From positions 1,183,001 to 1,247,000 of the forward strand of contig NC_065895.1 of NCBI RefSeq assembly GCF_905147045.1: 64,000 bases of DNA, written 5' to 3'. The position numbers and the translations under genes are program-made. This document shows positions 1 through 10,231 of the stretch, in pieces (positions within the stretch are counted from its first letter, which is position 1; each line of letters starts with the position of its first letter). The notes beneath the pieces were generated by a model, which was not told where the DNA came from, did no database searches, and saw only the letters and a list, made by a program, of their open reading frames with translations. This DNA comes from Nymphalis io. Lineage: Eukaryota > Arthropoda > Insecta > Lepidoptera > Nymphalidae.

Positions 1-46
1 AACTTTTACTCGCTCAACACTCCTTCTTAATCGTACTACCACTACA
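1..46 (+). repeat. 3' end of the 5' LTR (truncated by window edge)
   Basis: Forty-six bases matching the terminal 46 bases of the 3' LTR without a mismatch, ending in CTACA. The rest of this LTR, including its U3/R promoter part, lies upstream of the window. Confidence 0.93.
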
Positions 47-48
47 AC

Positions 49-62
49 TGGTGACCCCGAAG
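49..62 (+). promoter_or_regulatory. Retrotransposon primer-binding site, probably tRNA-Trp
   Basis: Two bases after the LTR end lies TGGTGACCCCGA, starting with the TGG that pairs with the CCA tail of a tRNA. From the known 3' acceptor sequence of animal tRNA-Trp (…CGGGGTCA plus CCA) the first 12 bases would pair; the following bases would not. The site sits only about 13 bases upstream of the likely gag start at 75. Confidence 0.6.
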
Positions 63-74
63 AACACAAGCAAG

Positions 75-905
75 ATGAGCGAGTCTAAAGCACGCATCGA
101 AATGGCACCGAACGTTCCGGAACATGCGGGTGAGACCACGTATGAATCATTTCGGGTTGGTGTAAGAATCCCACCATTTTACGCCGAGAAACCAGCTCTT
201 TGGTTCTCCCAGATGGAAGCACAGTTTGCTCTGTCAAATATAAAAACTGACGAGACCAAGTTTTATTATGTAACGGGGAATTTGGACCCTCAATATGCTT
301 GCGAGGTGGAGGACATAATCACCTACCCCCCAACTACTAATAAATATGAAAGGCTAAAAAGCGAGTTGATAAAAAGATTATCTGCTTCCAAGGAGAAGAA
401 ATTAAAGCAGCTCCTCATGCACGAGGAATTAGGAGACAGAAAACCTTCACAGTTCTACAGGCATCTTACGAACTTAGCTGGACCTGGAGTACCAGAAGAC
501 TTCCTGCGCACTATATGGGCAAGTCGACTCCCTCATAATATGCAAGCAATTATTGCTTCGCAATCGAAAAGCACGATGGACGATCTGGCGGAATTAGCTG
601 ACCGAATTAGCGACGTGGTCGGACCTCAAATGGCGTCAACATCAGCCGTCACGAGTAATAGCAGTGAAAATACCGAAATTGCAGCCCTGGCTAAACAAGT
701 CGCTAGTTTAACCGAAAAAATAGAAAGGATGTCGAGAGAGCGCGGACGGTCTAGATACCGGAACCGCAGTCGTCATCGCTCGAGTTCTACGCGATCAAAA
801 TCTTCATCACACTGCTGGTACCATCAACATTTCGGCGAACGTGCTAAAAAGTGTATACCGCCATGTGACTACCGAGCGTCGGGAAACGCAAAGGGCGATC
901 AGTAA
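75..905 (+). CDS. gag: Gag polyprotein of the Gypsy element
   Basis: Structural protein that would form the cytoplasmic retrotransposon particle and package its RNA. I start it at the ATG at 75 (276 codons); the frame stays open upstream to a GTG at 51 inside the primer-binding site, which is unlikely to be used. Residues about 35-135 are a capsid-like helical region of the retrotransposon gag type, with a conserved W near residue 43. Residues about 215-245 are strongly Arg/Ser rich and should bind RNA. The nucleocapsid part is a single Cys/His motif, C247-x2-H250-x9-C260-x3-C264, rather than a CCHC knuckle. This motif type goes with animal Gypsy elements whose pol begins with a DTGSD protease (family knowledge). 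The stop codon at 903-905 overlaps the first base of the pol ATG. No frameshift or internal stop is visible. Confidence 0.9.
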   Translation: MSESKARIEMAPNVPEHAGETTYESFRVGVRIPPFYAEKPALWFSQMEAQFALSNIKTDETKFYYVTGNLDPQYACEVEDIITYPPTTNKYERLKSELIKRLSASKEKKLKQLLMHEELGDRKPSQFYRHLTNLAGPGVPEDFLRTIWASRLPHNMQAIIASQSKSTMDDLAELADRISDVVGPQMASTSAVTSNSSENTEIAALAKQVASLTEKIERMSRERGRSRYRNRSRHRSSSTRSKSSSHCWYHQHFGERAKKCIPPCDYRASGNAKGDQ

Positions 906-3900
906 TGGCGGCCAGTGATTGCCCGAGTACCGGCCGCTTATTCGTGACCGATCGCAGAACCAAAAACCAATTTTTAGTGGACACCGGCAGCGATCTATGC
1001 GTTTTCCCCCGATCAGCCTTATCAGGACGACGTGAGAAAACGAAGTTCGAGTTAAGTGCGGCAAACGGTACACAAATTTATACTTACGGTTTTATTAATT
1101 TAAATTTAAACTTAGGGTTACGCCGTGACTTTACTTGGAGATTTATTATTGCGGACGTTACGAAGGCGATAATAGGCGTGGATTTTTTGTCTTATTACAA
1201 TTTAATTGTTGATTGCAGAAACCAGCGTCTTATCGACAACACAACTACGCTTACGTCCCCGGCTTCGTCTGCCCATTCAGCAGACGTAATATCATCGGTA
1301 AAGGTAATCTCTGGTAATTCTGCATACCACGACATACTACGACAGTACCCCGATATTACTCGCCCACCTGGCATACACCGTACACACTCACACAATACGA
1401 TGCACTTCATTAAAACAACACCTGGACCACCAGTATTTTGTACACCTCGCCGGCTAGCATCAGACAAGCTTAAAATTGCGAAGGCTGAATTTGAAACCAT
1501 GCTGCAAAGTGGTATCTGTCGTCCTTCCGAATCACCATGGGCATCGCCTTTACACCTAGCGCCAAAGAAAAATGACGGCTGGCGACCTTGTGGCGACTAT
1601 AGGATGCTCAACGCTCGCACGATTCCAGACAGGTATCCCATCCGTCACATACAGGACTTCACTCACAGCCTCTCCGGCTGTACTGTATTCTCCACAATAG
1701 ATCTGGAAAAGGCGTACAACCAAATCAGGGTGAATCCAGAGGATATTCCGAAGACCGCTATTACAACGCCGTTCGGACTATATGAATTTCCATACATGAC
1801 GTTTGGACTTCGTAACGCCGGACAGACGTTTCAGCGTTTCGTCGACGAAATGCTCAGAGGTCTTGACTTCACATATGCTTTCCTGGACGATTTCCTCGTA
1901 TTTTCAAAAGACCAACAGACCCACGAGATGCACCTCCACCAGCTCTTCACCAGACTCCGAGAATACGGTATGGTTATAAACAGCTCTAAGTGTATCTTCG
2001 GTGTATCCGAGGTCACGTTCTTAGGTCATCGCATCACAGCTCAGGGAACAACACCACTGCCGTCTAAGGTAGATGCCATTAAGGAATTTCCCATTCCAAC
2101 GACGGTAAGACAATTACGTCGTTTCTTAGGCATGGTGAATTTTTACCGTAGGTTTATTCCCGGCGCAGCGACTTACCAGGCACCTTTAAACGAACTACTA
2201 TCTGGTTCTGTCAAGGGTTCCAGTCCAGTCAACTTGACAGCACGGGAAGTGGAGGCTTTTGAAAGCTGCAAAAACAGCCTTTGTCAAGCCGCCATGTTAG
2301 CACATCCAGACTGCGACGCAAAGCTGGCCCTGGTCACTGATGCATCGGATAGAGCTGTTGGCGCGGTCGTTCAGCAGCTGAAGGAGGGGGCATGGCAGCC
2401 TCTTGCATTCTTCTCTCGAAAGTTAAGCCCAGCTCAGATCAAGTATTCGCCTTACGATCGTGAACTGCTTGCCATCTACGAGAGCATCAAATATTTCAGG
2501 CACATGTTAGAAGCTCGCGACTTCGTAGTCTACACAGACCACAAACCTCTCACCTTCGCTTTTCATAATCGTAAGAACAATTGTTCTCCTAGGCAGTTTC
2601 GCCACCTCGATCTGATAGCTCAATTTACCACCGATATCAGACATATATCTGGTAAAAACAACGTGGTGGCAGATACTTTGTCGCGTATTGAGGAAATCAC
2701 CCAACCTGTTGACCCTGAGAGAATAGCTTTAGCTCAAAGTTCTGATACTGAGTTATCAGAACTGTTAAAAGGCAACACATCTCTGCAACTCCAGCAAATA
2801 AAAATTCCTGGATCTCGGGATAAGCTGTACTGCGATGTCAGTAGCACCACCCCAAGACCTTTCGTTCCCAGAGACTTACGCAGGCAGGTATACGAAAGTC
2901 TACACTGCTTGAGTCATCCTGGTGCCAATGCTACTGCCAAATTGGTCTCAGAACGCTACGTGTGGCCTGGAGTAAGGAAAGACTGCCGGAGCTGGGTACG
3001 CAATTGCCTCGCTTGCCAACGCAGTAAGGTGACCAGGCATGTCTTTGCTCCAGTGGGAAATTTTAAACTGCCACAATTGAGATTCGCGTTTGTCCACATC
3101 GATTTGATAGGACCCTTGCCGTTATGTCACGGGTACCGATACTGCCTTACGGCCGTAGACCGCTTTACGCGATGGCCTGAGGCAATCCCTCTAATGGAAA
3201 TAACCGCAGAAACTGTGGCAAAGGCCTTATTAAGCGGATGGATATCTCGATTTGGCTGTCCCACAGATATAGTTACCGATAGGGGCAGACAATTCGAATC
3301 AGCCCTATTTAAAAATTTGTCTATCTGTGCTGGTTTTCAGCATCGGAGAACCACGGCTTATCACCCAGCGTGCAACGGACTCGTGGAGAGGTTTCACCGG
3401 CAGCTCAAGGCTGCAATAACCTGCCACGGTAATGGACCTTGGGTTGAGTCCCTTCCTCTTGTCTTACTGGGAATTCGCAGCGCATACAAGGAAGACATAC
3501 AAGCCTCACCGGCTGAACTTGTTTACGGCCAACCTCTGCGACTACCTGGCGACTTTCTCGATCCTCGTAGCGAAGAAACGGCAGACATGACGGACTACCT
3601 GTCTTGGTTGCGTAGTTTTGTGCGGAACTTGCATCCATCGCCAAGCTCACACCACAGTGGTAAGGTCAAAAGTTTCATTTATAAGGACTTACCCACATCA
3701 TCTCACGTTTTTCTCAGAGACGACACCACTAAACGATCCCTAACACCAGCATACTCCGGACCTCACTTAGTTATTTCACGTAGCGACAAGGTGTACAAAA
3801 TCATGGTAAATGGTAAGCAGGTTACAGTATCGATAGATCGCTTAAAACCGGCCTACATACTTAGTGATCCAACAAACACACCACCATCCTACACTCTCAC

Positions 3901-4048
3901 ACACCATCACAATACACCACCATCCAACGTTCACACTCATCATCACAACACACGAGAGAAACATCAGAGGTTATCTTTTTCCGGTGATAATATTAAGAAA
4001 ACACACTCGGGCCGCATTGTAAAATTTCCCGACTATTATCGCCCGTAA
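905..4048 (+). CDS. pol: Pol polyprotein: protease, RT, RNase H, integrase
   Basis: A 1047-residue frame holding all enzymes needed for retrotransposition. The aspartic protease has DTGSD at 26-30. The reverse transcriptase has its catalytic pair at D328-D329 in an AFLDDFLVF context, so the aromatic two residues before DD is Phe where Tyr is usual. RNase H follows, with TDAS and YTDHKPL blocks. The integrase has an HHCC zinc module beginning near H667/H671, catalytic D733, D792 and E828 (D-58-D-35-E), and a C-terminal GPY/F-like module (SGPHLVISR). The tail is His/Thr rich. The frame is offset from gag and its ATG at 905 overlaps the gag stop (TAATG), which suggests reinitiation or frameshifting (inference). 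The stop at 4046-4048 lies 22 bases before the LTR. There is no env gene. Confidence 0.96.
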   Translation: MAASDCPSTGRLFVTDRRTKNQFLVDTGSDLCVFPRSALSGRREKTKFELSAANGTQIYTYGFINLNLNLGLRRDFTWRFIIADVTKAIIGVDFLSYYNLIVDCRNQRLIDNTTTLTSPASSAHSADVISSVKVISGNSAYHDILRQYPDITRPPGIHRTHSHNTMHFIKTTPGPPVFCTPRRLASDKLKIAKAEFETMLQSGICRPSESPWASPLHLAPKKNDGWRPCGDYRMLNARTIPDRYPIRHIQDFTHSLSGCTVFSTIDLEKAYNQIRVNPEDIPKTAITTPFGLYEFPYMTFGLRNAGQTFQRFVDEMLRGLDFTYAFLDDFLVFSKDQQTHEMHLHQLFTRLREYGMVINSSKCIFGVSEVTFLGHRITAQGTTPLPSKVDAIKEFPIPTTVRQLRRFLGMVNFYRRFIPGAATYQAPLNELLSGSVKGSSPVNLTAREVEAFESCKNSLCQAAMLAHPDCDAKLALVTDASDRAVGAVVQQLKEGAWQPLAFFSRKLSPAQIKYSPYDRELLAIYESIKYFRHMLEARDFVVYTDHKPLTFAFHNRKNNCSPRQFRHLDLIAQFTTDIRHISGKNNVVADTLSRIEEITQPVDPERIALAQSSDTELSELLKGNTSLQLQQIKIPGSRDKLYCDVSSTTPRPFVPRDLRRQVYESLHCLSHPGANATAKLVSERYVWPGVRKDCRSWVRNCLACQRSKVTRHVFAPVGNFKLPQLRFAFVHIDLIGPLPLCHGYRYCLTAVDRFTRWPEAIPLMEITAETVAKALLSGWISRFGCPTDIVTDRGRQFESALFKNLSICAGFQHRRTTAYHPACNGLVERFHRQLKAAITCHGNGPWVESLPLVLLGIRSAYKEDIQASPAELVYGQPLRLPGDFLDPRSEETADMTDYLSWLRSFVRNLHPSPSSHHSGKVKSFIYKDLPTSSHVFLRDDTTKRSLTPAYSGPHLVISRSDKVYKIMVNGKQVTVSIDRLKPAYILSDPTNTPPSYTLTHHHNTPPSNVHTHHHNTREKHQRLSFSGDNIKKTHSGRIVKFPDYYRP

Positions 4049-4058
4049 CCCGGTCTCT

Positions 4059-4070
4059 GAAGGGGGGTGA
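4059..4070 (+). promoter_or_regulatory. Polypurine tract next to the 3' LTR
   Basis: A run GAAGGGGGG followed by TGA lies directly before the TGTAG start of the LTR. This is the expected place and composition for the plus-strand primer of reverse transcription. Confidence 0.8.
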
Positions 4071-4505
4071 TGTAGCATGGTTATATATTTTCATAAATAT
4101 AAAAATAAATAAATATAAAACACGCAAACATAATTGTTAGTAGTGAATAAATAGATCGGCCGCTGCCCGGTCCCATTGTCTCGAACGACTACGTCACAGA
4201 GGGGCGGCGCTTGCGCCGCGCGGATGGACGATGCACCGGCCGATCGAGTCAGTCAGCTGTACGCTTACCCGCGATTAACTCGATTCAAAATTCTAAGAAA
4301 TTGTATCCGCCGCGTCCTATTCTTATAATTCATAATTTGTAACTGTCTCTGTGTAATTCTGTGCCTCTTCTAAACTTATTCTTCTTCTTCTGACTTTTAG
4401 TGTGTGTGTGCTTGTGGCTTCCAATAAACTGTTCTTTCTATCTATAAACTCTTTTCTTCAACTTTTACTCGCTCAACACTCCTTCTTAATCGTACTACCA
4501 CTACA
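4071..4505 (+). repeat. 3' LTR of the Gypsy element, complete (435 bp)
   Basis: Runs from TGTAG to CTACA. The first 50 bases are A/T rich with TATA-like stretches (4080-4118), followed by a GC-rich block (4155-4270). An AATAAA at 4423-4428 is the likely polyadenylation signal. The last 46 bases are identical to the window start, which indicates little divergence between the two LTRs as far as can be seen. Confidence 0.95.
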
Positions 4506-6547
4506 CTGTAATCGGTCAAAAAAGGTAAAATAAAAAAAACGACTCGCATATTTTTTGTCCAGCCTCCGTAATCCGACGTCAGCTGCCGCTCTGGGCTGAC
4601 GTTTGTGTCATGGATTATACTTCTGATAAGCACTGACGTGGCAAAACGTTGCAAATGTACCTTAAAAATAGCCTTTTTTACTCTCAACGGTGTGGAGTAA
4701 GATCGCTTTGAATTCTAGTATTTGTTCAAAATTCCTTGTCATTCTAGATTAGTTTAAAGAATAATATTACACGCGTGTGCATTTTATTTTAATTACTTAA
4801 TAATAAACATGAAAAACTATAATTAAAACAATGGAGAAAACCAAAGGAAATATCTTCAATTAGATTCGCTAAACGCCAACCTATTCTAGGCAAGTGACAG
4901 AACAAACTTCCCGCACCGGCACTGGCTCAAACCGCCTTAAACTGGTTTACGCCTGGTGTGAACCGGTTCAAGCTAGCTTAGCTGAATTTACATAAACTTC
5001 TAGTCTTAGGTTTGCCGTAATAGTGCACTGTTTATTTAGTTGTTCTTTAAGTGTTTAGAATAATTCCTATATATCTATATATATTTAATTTCCATATTAT
5101 GATTTCCTGTTAGATGTGAATAATTAAAGAGTTGAATTTTCTTATTGTCATCTAAACGGAAGTCAATTTTGAAATCAATTTTATAGTTAAATGATGAATG
5201 GATTAAAATTCGTTTAATTTTTTAACACAAAATGAAATAGATATAGCAATTGGACAAGTGATTTCCTAACCCTCGCTTTTATACCAATGCACATGTGCAG
5301 TGGTCCAAAACAAACTAACACCTATCACGCTGCATTAAACCTGGTGGAATCTTTACGGGTACATTTGGGACATTTGCGATTCTATGGAGCCACAGTGACA
5401 TTTCGCTAAAAGGGTACGGTAATTGTCAGGCTCTTTTATTTTTACCCGGCTTAGTCTACGCCTCGTTGATTCTAGAACCATATCGTGGATAAATTACCTC
5501 GTAATGATTTGTAATGGTTCTAGTAAAATGTCGGCTGTGCGATTTATATGTAACCAACTCAGATATATTAATTTAATATTTTTATTCGTTTTCAATAAAA
5601 CATTACATATCATATTTTTTAGCATATAATTAAAACTATTTTGTTGTAATTATATACTTAAATCATAAATCCTTTATTACACACTACTCATAAAATGATA
5701 ACAGATTTATTTATAAGTGGTGAAACGCGTGAACCGCAAACCAAACACGGCAGCACAAAGTTTGCGAACTGGATTGCACCGGATTACGCCAGTCTCCGGC
5801 GACGCATGCCGGTTAGAACCGGTGGGTACTGTTTAGAGGCAGTTAGTCAGGTGAGATCGTCGCGAGGTTTACAATTGGTATTATCGCTGTGCAATTGCGG
5901 TGGGCGGGAGTATGAATGCTAGTTAGTAGTTAGATGCTAATCTGCGGCTTTTGTTAGTCGCGTATTTTATATGAATTGTATATTTCTCATTGTTTTAAAA
6001 TTAAGCGGTTTAGTTAAATCAATTAACTTTTTCTGATATATATAGAGAATGCTTATTATCATTCTTATATAATATCTATATTAACCTAATTTTGTGTAAC
6101 AATGGTTACGATAAGTGAAACTGAACATTCATATGAGATTAATCATTAGTAATCCATATTACCTACATTTGCATTGGAGCGATTCAAATCATCAATTTAC
6201 CTAACAGGATACAGGCAATCCAGCTGAAGCGTATGCCCTTAAATCAATGGGTCTTTGTTCAGGTATCCTGAGTGCCATCGAGACCTGTTTGATTTAATAT
6301 AATGGCCATATGTGCACATTAGACGATCAATTGGTCATCAATTGTTGGGTTAATTTGCAGTAAATACGCACTAATCCTGCACGTCGAGGGTGGATTCAGT
6401 CTGACGACGTGACGCACTGACTAATTTGATACGTTGTCTATTATATTTTATATGACTTATATTTCTTATTATTAATGCTATACATATATAGAACTGAAAC
6501 TAAAACGAACATTGTGAGTTTAAAATCGAGCATTATTAAATTATCAT
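4506..6547. other. Gene-free stretch with one GC-rich patch
   Basis: I see no gene. The DNA is AT rich, except for roughly 5695-5940, which is clearly richer in GC and open for 75 codons on the plus strand. That frame has no recognisable domain and no splice signals, so I treat it as possible conserved non-coding sequence or an unnamed old repeat. Confidence 0.5.
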
Positions 6548-8515
6548 ATGCTTAATTTGTGTTTAAAAATCATCTCGTACTCGGTGGCGAATGAAATTCT
6601 AGAGAAAATTGCATGTGTGGGACGAAAATCTGTCACAAGTAAATAAACCAATCAACATGAAACAGCGTGATAGAATAAACCCCTAACCTTTATATGCTAG
6701 AACACGTGAATCTTAACCGATGATTGTAAATTCAAACGCATTCAAGAATCATTGAACTTTCATGTGTTTAATTTGTGTTCGGTGAAAGAAAACATTTTGA
6801 GAAAAATGTCTCCGATGATAATCTGCCACATGAATATCTACCAATCTGCATTGAAACAGCGTGGTGGAATAACATCCAAACCTTCTCCTCAAACAGTAAA
6901 TAGGCCTTACATAAGCTGTAAGACATTTACAGGCTATATTATATTATATATTATATTACTTTATACACTAGAATATAATATGAACATTATATTATCATAT
7001 TTTCAACAAAGATTAAAGGAAACTTTATTATCTATTTTAAAGTTCCAAAATATACCATCTCCTTATTGTAAAGGTCATATCAATAGCAAAGACATGGACT
7101 AATTTAACTAATCTGTTAAACAGCAATTCCAATTTCAGCTAAAAAATATTTAATTCTTCAATAAAACTTAAGTCAGTTAAATTTTCAACCGTCAACCATT
7201 TTTCTTCCGGCAGTACTAATTGATTGCCAGTAATTCGAAGTACAAATTGCTGGGCCATATCTCAAGGCGACAACGGCCTATCAATATGGCTGCTATACCA
7301 CGCCAATAGCCGCCGGCGTAAATTGAGATGCTCAATTTACGAGCATTGCGCTTCAAGATGTTGTCTGTCACTGTGGATTGAGTATTACACGAACTTAAAC
7401 CATTAATTGGTATTTGGGACATATCAGCGTAGCGCAGGCGGAATCCAGCCTTTGAATGTAATATATTGGCAACTAAGATTTTAAGGATAAATGTATTTGT
7501 CTTTATACACATCTACTATTTACTACCTCAACATTAACCATTTACAATACTTTCTAAACAAATGTGAAGGTGGAATTCATTAATAAAATTATTCTACGTA
7601 TCTTCTATTAAGTATTTTATTGTATTTGAAAATAAGATGTGATTCCTGAAACTATATGTTAGAACGTGAATCTTAACCGATGATAACGTTCCTATTTCCA
7701 AACCAAGAAAAGCACCACTGAATTTGCATGAACTTAATTTTTTTTTAAATATATTGTGCATTTAATACATGCATAATAGTAAATTATACTGCAAATCTTA
7801 ATCATTTCATTGCAAGAATATAAAACATTTAATTTAATTTAATTTTAATTTTATTAATATAAAAAGTTGTCAGCATAAATATCTATTAAATAAAAAAAAA
7901 TCTAATGATTATAATACTTATCTCCAAACATTTGAATAATAATAATATTTAACTGAACCGAGTAGGTTCATTACATAATATAGTAATATCATAATCATCT
8001 TTTGCCAAAAAAAATTTGTCAAAATGTCCGGACGTTTCCAGACGAACGTGGAAATTATATTATTGAGTTTGTCACTTAAATCCATTCTCAGCAGTTACTG
8101 AACGTGGTATTCCACTACAAAACAGCAATACTTGGCATTGTTGTGTTCTGGTTTGAAGGGTGAGTGAGCCAGTGTAATTACGGGCACAAGGGACATCATA
8201 GTTCCCAAGATTGGTGGCACATTGGCAATGTAAGCGATGGTTAACATTTCTTACGATGCCAATGTCTATTGACATTGGTGACCACTTTCCATCAGGTGGC
8301 CCATTTGCTCTTCCGCCTACCTATTTTATAAAATAAAAAATAAAATAAATAACCGATGAGCGCTAGTTAATCAGCTCATTCGAGTGCTTAATTTGTGTTT
8401 ATAATTTATCTTAGGCGGTAGATAAAACATCTAGAGAAAATTTGCAAGTGGCTAATAATATTCTGTCACGAGTATACCAACCAATCCGTGGCATGGTGGA
8501 AAAAGACCTAATCAG
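6548..8515 (+). repeat. Cluster of decayed Metulj-like SINE fragments
   Basis: Worn pieces of the Metulj-like SINE body and head appear at about 6548-6690, 6702-6910, 7656-7740 and 8353-8515. They are recognisable by GTGAATCTTAACCGATGA, TTAATTTGTGTTTATAAT and GCGTGGTGGAATAA-like blocks with many substitutions. They are much older than the near-consensus copies elsewhere in the window. A copy of the second repeat family sits inside the cluster at 8105-8350. Confidence 0.7.
8105..8350 (+). repeat. Repeat B copy (GACCACTTACCATCAGGTGG family)
   Basis: Contains the family landmarks in order: TTCCACTACAAAACAGCA, GGGTGAGTGAGCCAGTGTAA, ACATTGGCAATGTAAGCGAT, and a region like GTGACCACTTTCCATCAGGT. 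It ends in CCGCCTACCTATTTTATAAA plus an A-rich tail, which marks the 3' end and gives the strand. The A tail suggests mobilisation by a LINE. I do not assign a published family name. Confidence 0.8.
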
Positions 8516-10033
8516 TAAGAGATATTATACTATTTTGAAAGTGATGATCACATTAAATTATTATTTATTGTTTTATTAAAAAACTTACATTCCTAAAATA
8601 GTCAAAAATATAAAATAACTCAACTCAGTTTTGAACCGTTGAAATGAACCGTTTTCGAGAAAAACATCACGCAATCGTCCCTTTTATTAACGTAACAAAA
8701 TCAATAGTTTTAAAGACGTATAATTAAAAACGTTATAAATAAATCCGCTTGACTTCAGACTATCTTCCTTCACAAAATACCTGAAAGCTTTTAACGCCCG
8801 AGCCTTATATCACAGACTCCCTGTCTTTCGATTCCGGGCCCATAACATAAACATGACGGTACACTATTAAAAGTTGGACTCGTTTTGTAAGTCGAAATAT
8901 TATTCGACTACCTTCTATCTCGTCCGTATCGGAGTCAGGGCTGCCAACTATACACATTTGCATTTTTATTTTATTTTATTACAACGGATTCGGTGTGTTC
9001 CGTTTTTAAACTTTGCGAATTCTGTTTACGATACCGTTATCCGTATGAGGTTATCTACGGCTGTTTTCGGTTATTCGAGATTTAAATTCGTATTTGTTAC
9101 ACTAATATGTTCTACTTTAAGATTTTATTCGGTTCAAAAAGTACTTAGATTTTATATGAGTTCGGTTTATATTAGACGCTCGGAACGTTCTTCGAATTTT
9201 TTATTTCGCAGATAAATATTTACGCATGAAATTATGGATTAATATTTAAATTTTAAGGACTCATTTTATTTATTGCTTTTTTTATTACTTGATTCTATTA
9301 TAAGTAAACTTTTAACTTTATTTTTTATTTTTATTAGTTACTTGATTCAGCCAGAATAGAAATGTTTTGTCCATGTAATGATTAAAGGCATTGTTAATGG
9401 TTGTAATTATATTAATACTTACACAACAAAATATTCATTTAAAATACGACTTTTAAATAATATTATAATTCAACATTTTAGCAGATTTTTTTAAATAAAG
9501 AATCAAACTAATTTAAAATGAAAATAAAATATGATAGACATTATATAATTCAGGATAATTGTTCTTATTAAGTTTGTATCAGCCCTGATTCAGGGATACA
9601 GTCCGGCGGAGTCCGGCGCTGTCTCATAAACATGGCCCTGTATCAGCGCGTAATCTGCCGGATTTGTCGATCAGGCCGGCTATCCACTGCCCAGATTTGT
9701 ACGGGGCTTTGCCGCCGATGGGACACATACGTTTTGCTTTTCTTGCCGGCTATTTATTGGTCTGTGCGGCCAGGTGCGCTGAATTTGTTTATGTTCAATG
9801 ATTTAGGATTACATCGGTGAATCGATTGATCGTAGGTTACGTTGAGTTGGTATCAACGTACGTTCAAACGTATTACCAGTTTAAGTCGACGACCACGTTT
9901 GTGAATGCTGTCAAGTTCGTTGGAAATAACGTTTGATATGTGTTTATTTATATATTTTTTTACATTATTCAATATATAACAATATATAATATCTTCTTGT
10001 ATATATATTTTTATTTCAAATAGCTAAGCATCA
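8516..10033. other. Gene-free stretch; higher-GC patch at 9585-9910
   Basis: No gene is seen. Most of it is AT rich. About 9585-9910 is more GC rich and carries short direct repeats (CCGGCGGAGTCCGGCG near 9603) and CGTACGTTC-type motifs. It has no convincing splice sites. It may be conserved regulatory DNA; the sequence alone cannot show that. Confidence 0.45.
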
Positions 10034-10231
10034 ACCACCGTTCCCATGTATTGGCACTAAGAAATATTTATCATCCCTTACATTTCAAATGCTCGAACAA
10101 CCTTGGGAGCTAAGATGTTATGCCTTTGTGCTTATAATAACACTGGCTCACTCAATACAACTATTGCCGTTTGGCGGTTGAATATATTACGAGTGGGTGG
10201 TACCTACCCAAACGGGCTTGCACTGAGCCAT
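10034..10231 (-). repeat. Repeat B copy, diverged
   Basis: Reverse orientation of the family: CAACCTTGGGAGCTAAGATG, ACACTGGCTCACTCA, and GTGGGTGGTACCTACCCAAA followed by CGGGCTTGCAC are recognisable, with several substitutions. Confidence 0.75.

Larger units (their letters stand above)
1..4505 (+). mobile_element. Ty3/Gypsy LTR retrotransposon, nearly complete
   Basis: The order of parts is 5' LTR end (1-46), primer-binding site, gag, pol, purine tract and full 3' LTR, with no env frame. The 46 bases at the window start are identical to the last 46 bases of the 3' LTR (4460-4505), which fixes the element boundaries. The LTR begins TGTAG and ends CTACA, a 5-bp terminal inverted repeat. Both coding frames are uninterrupted, so the copy is probably young and possibly still mobile (inference). 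The protease-RT-RNaseH-integrase order and the integrase D-58-D-35-E spacing are those of Ty3/Gypsy. The target-site duplication cannot be tested because the 5' flank lies outside the window; the 3' flank starts CTGTA. Confidence 0.95.

Noticed and set aside
1195..3650. Several minus-strand frames of 60-101 codons
   Set aside because: All lie opposite the gag-pol frames of the Gypsy element and have no recognisable content.
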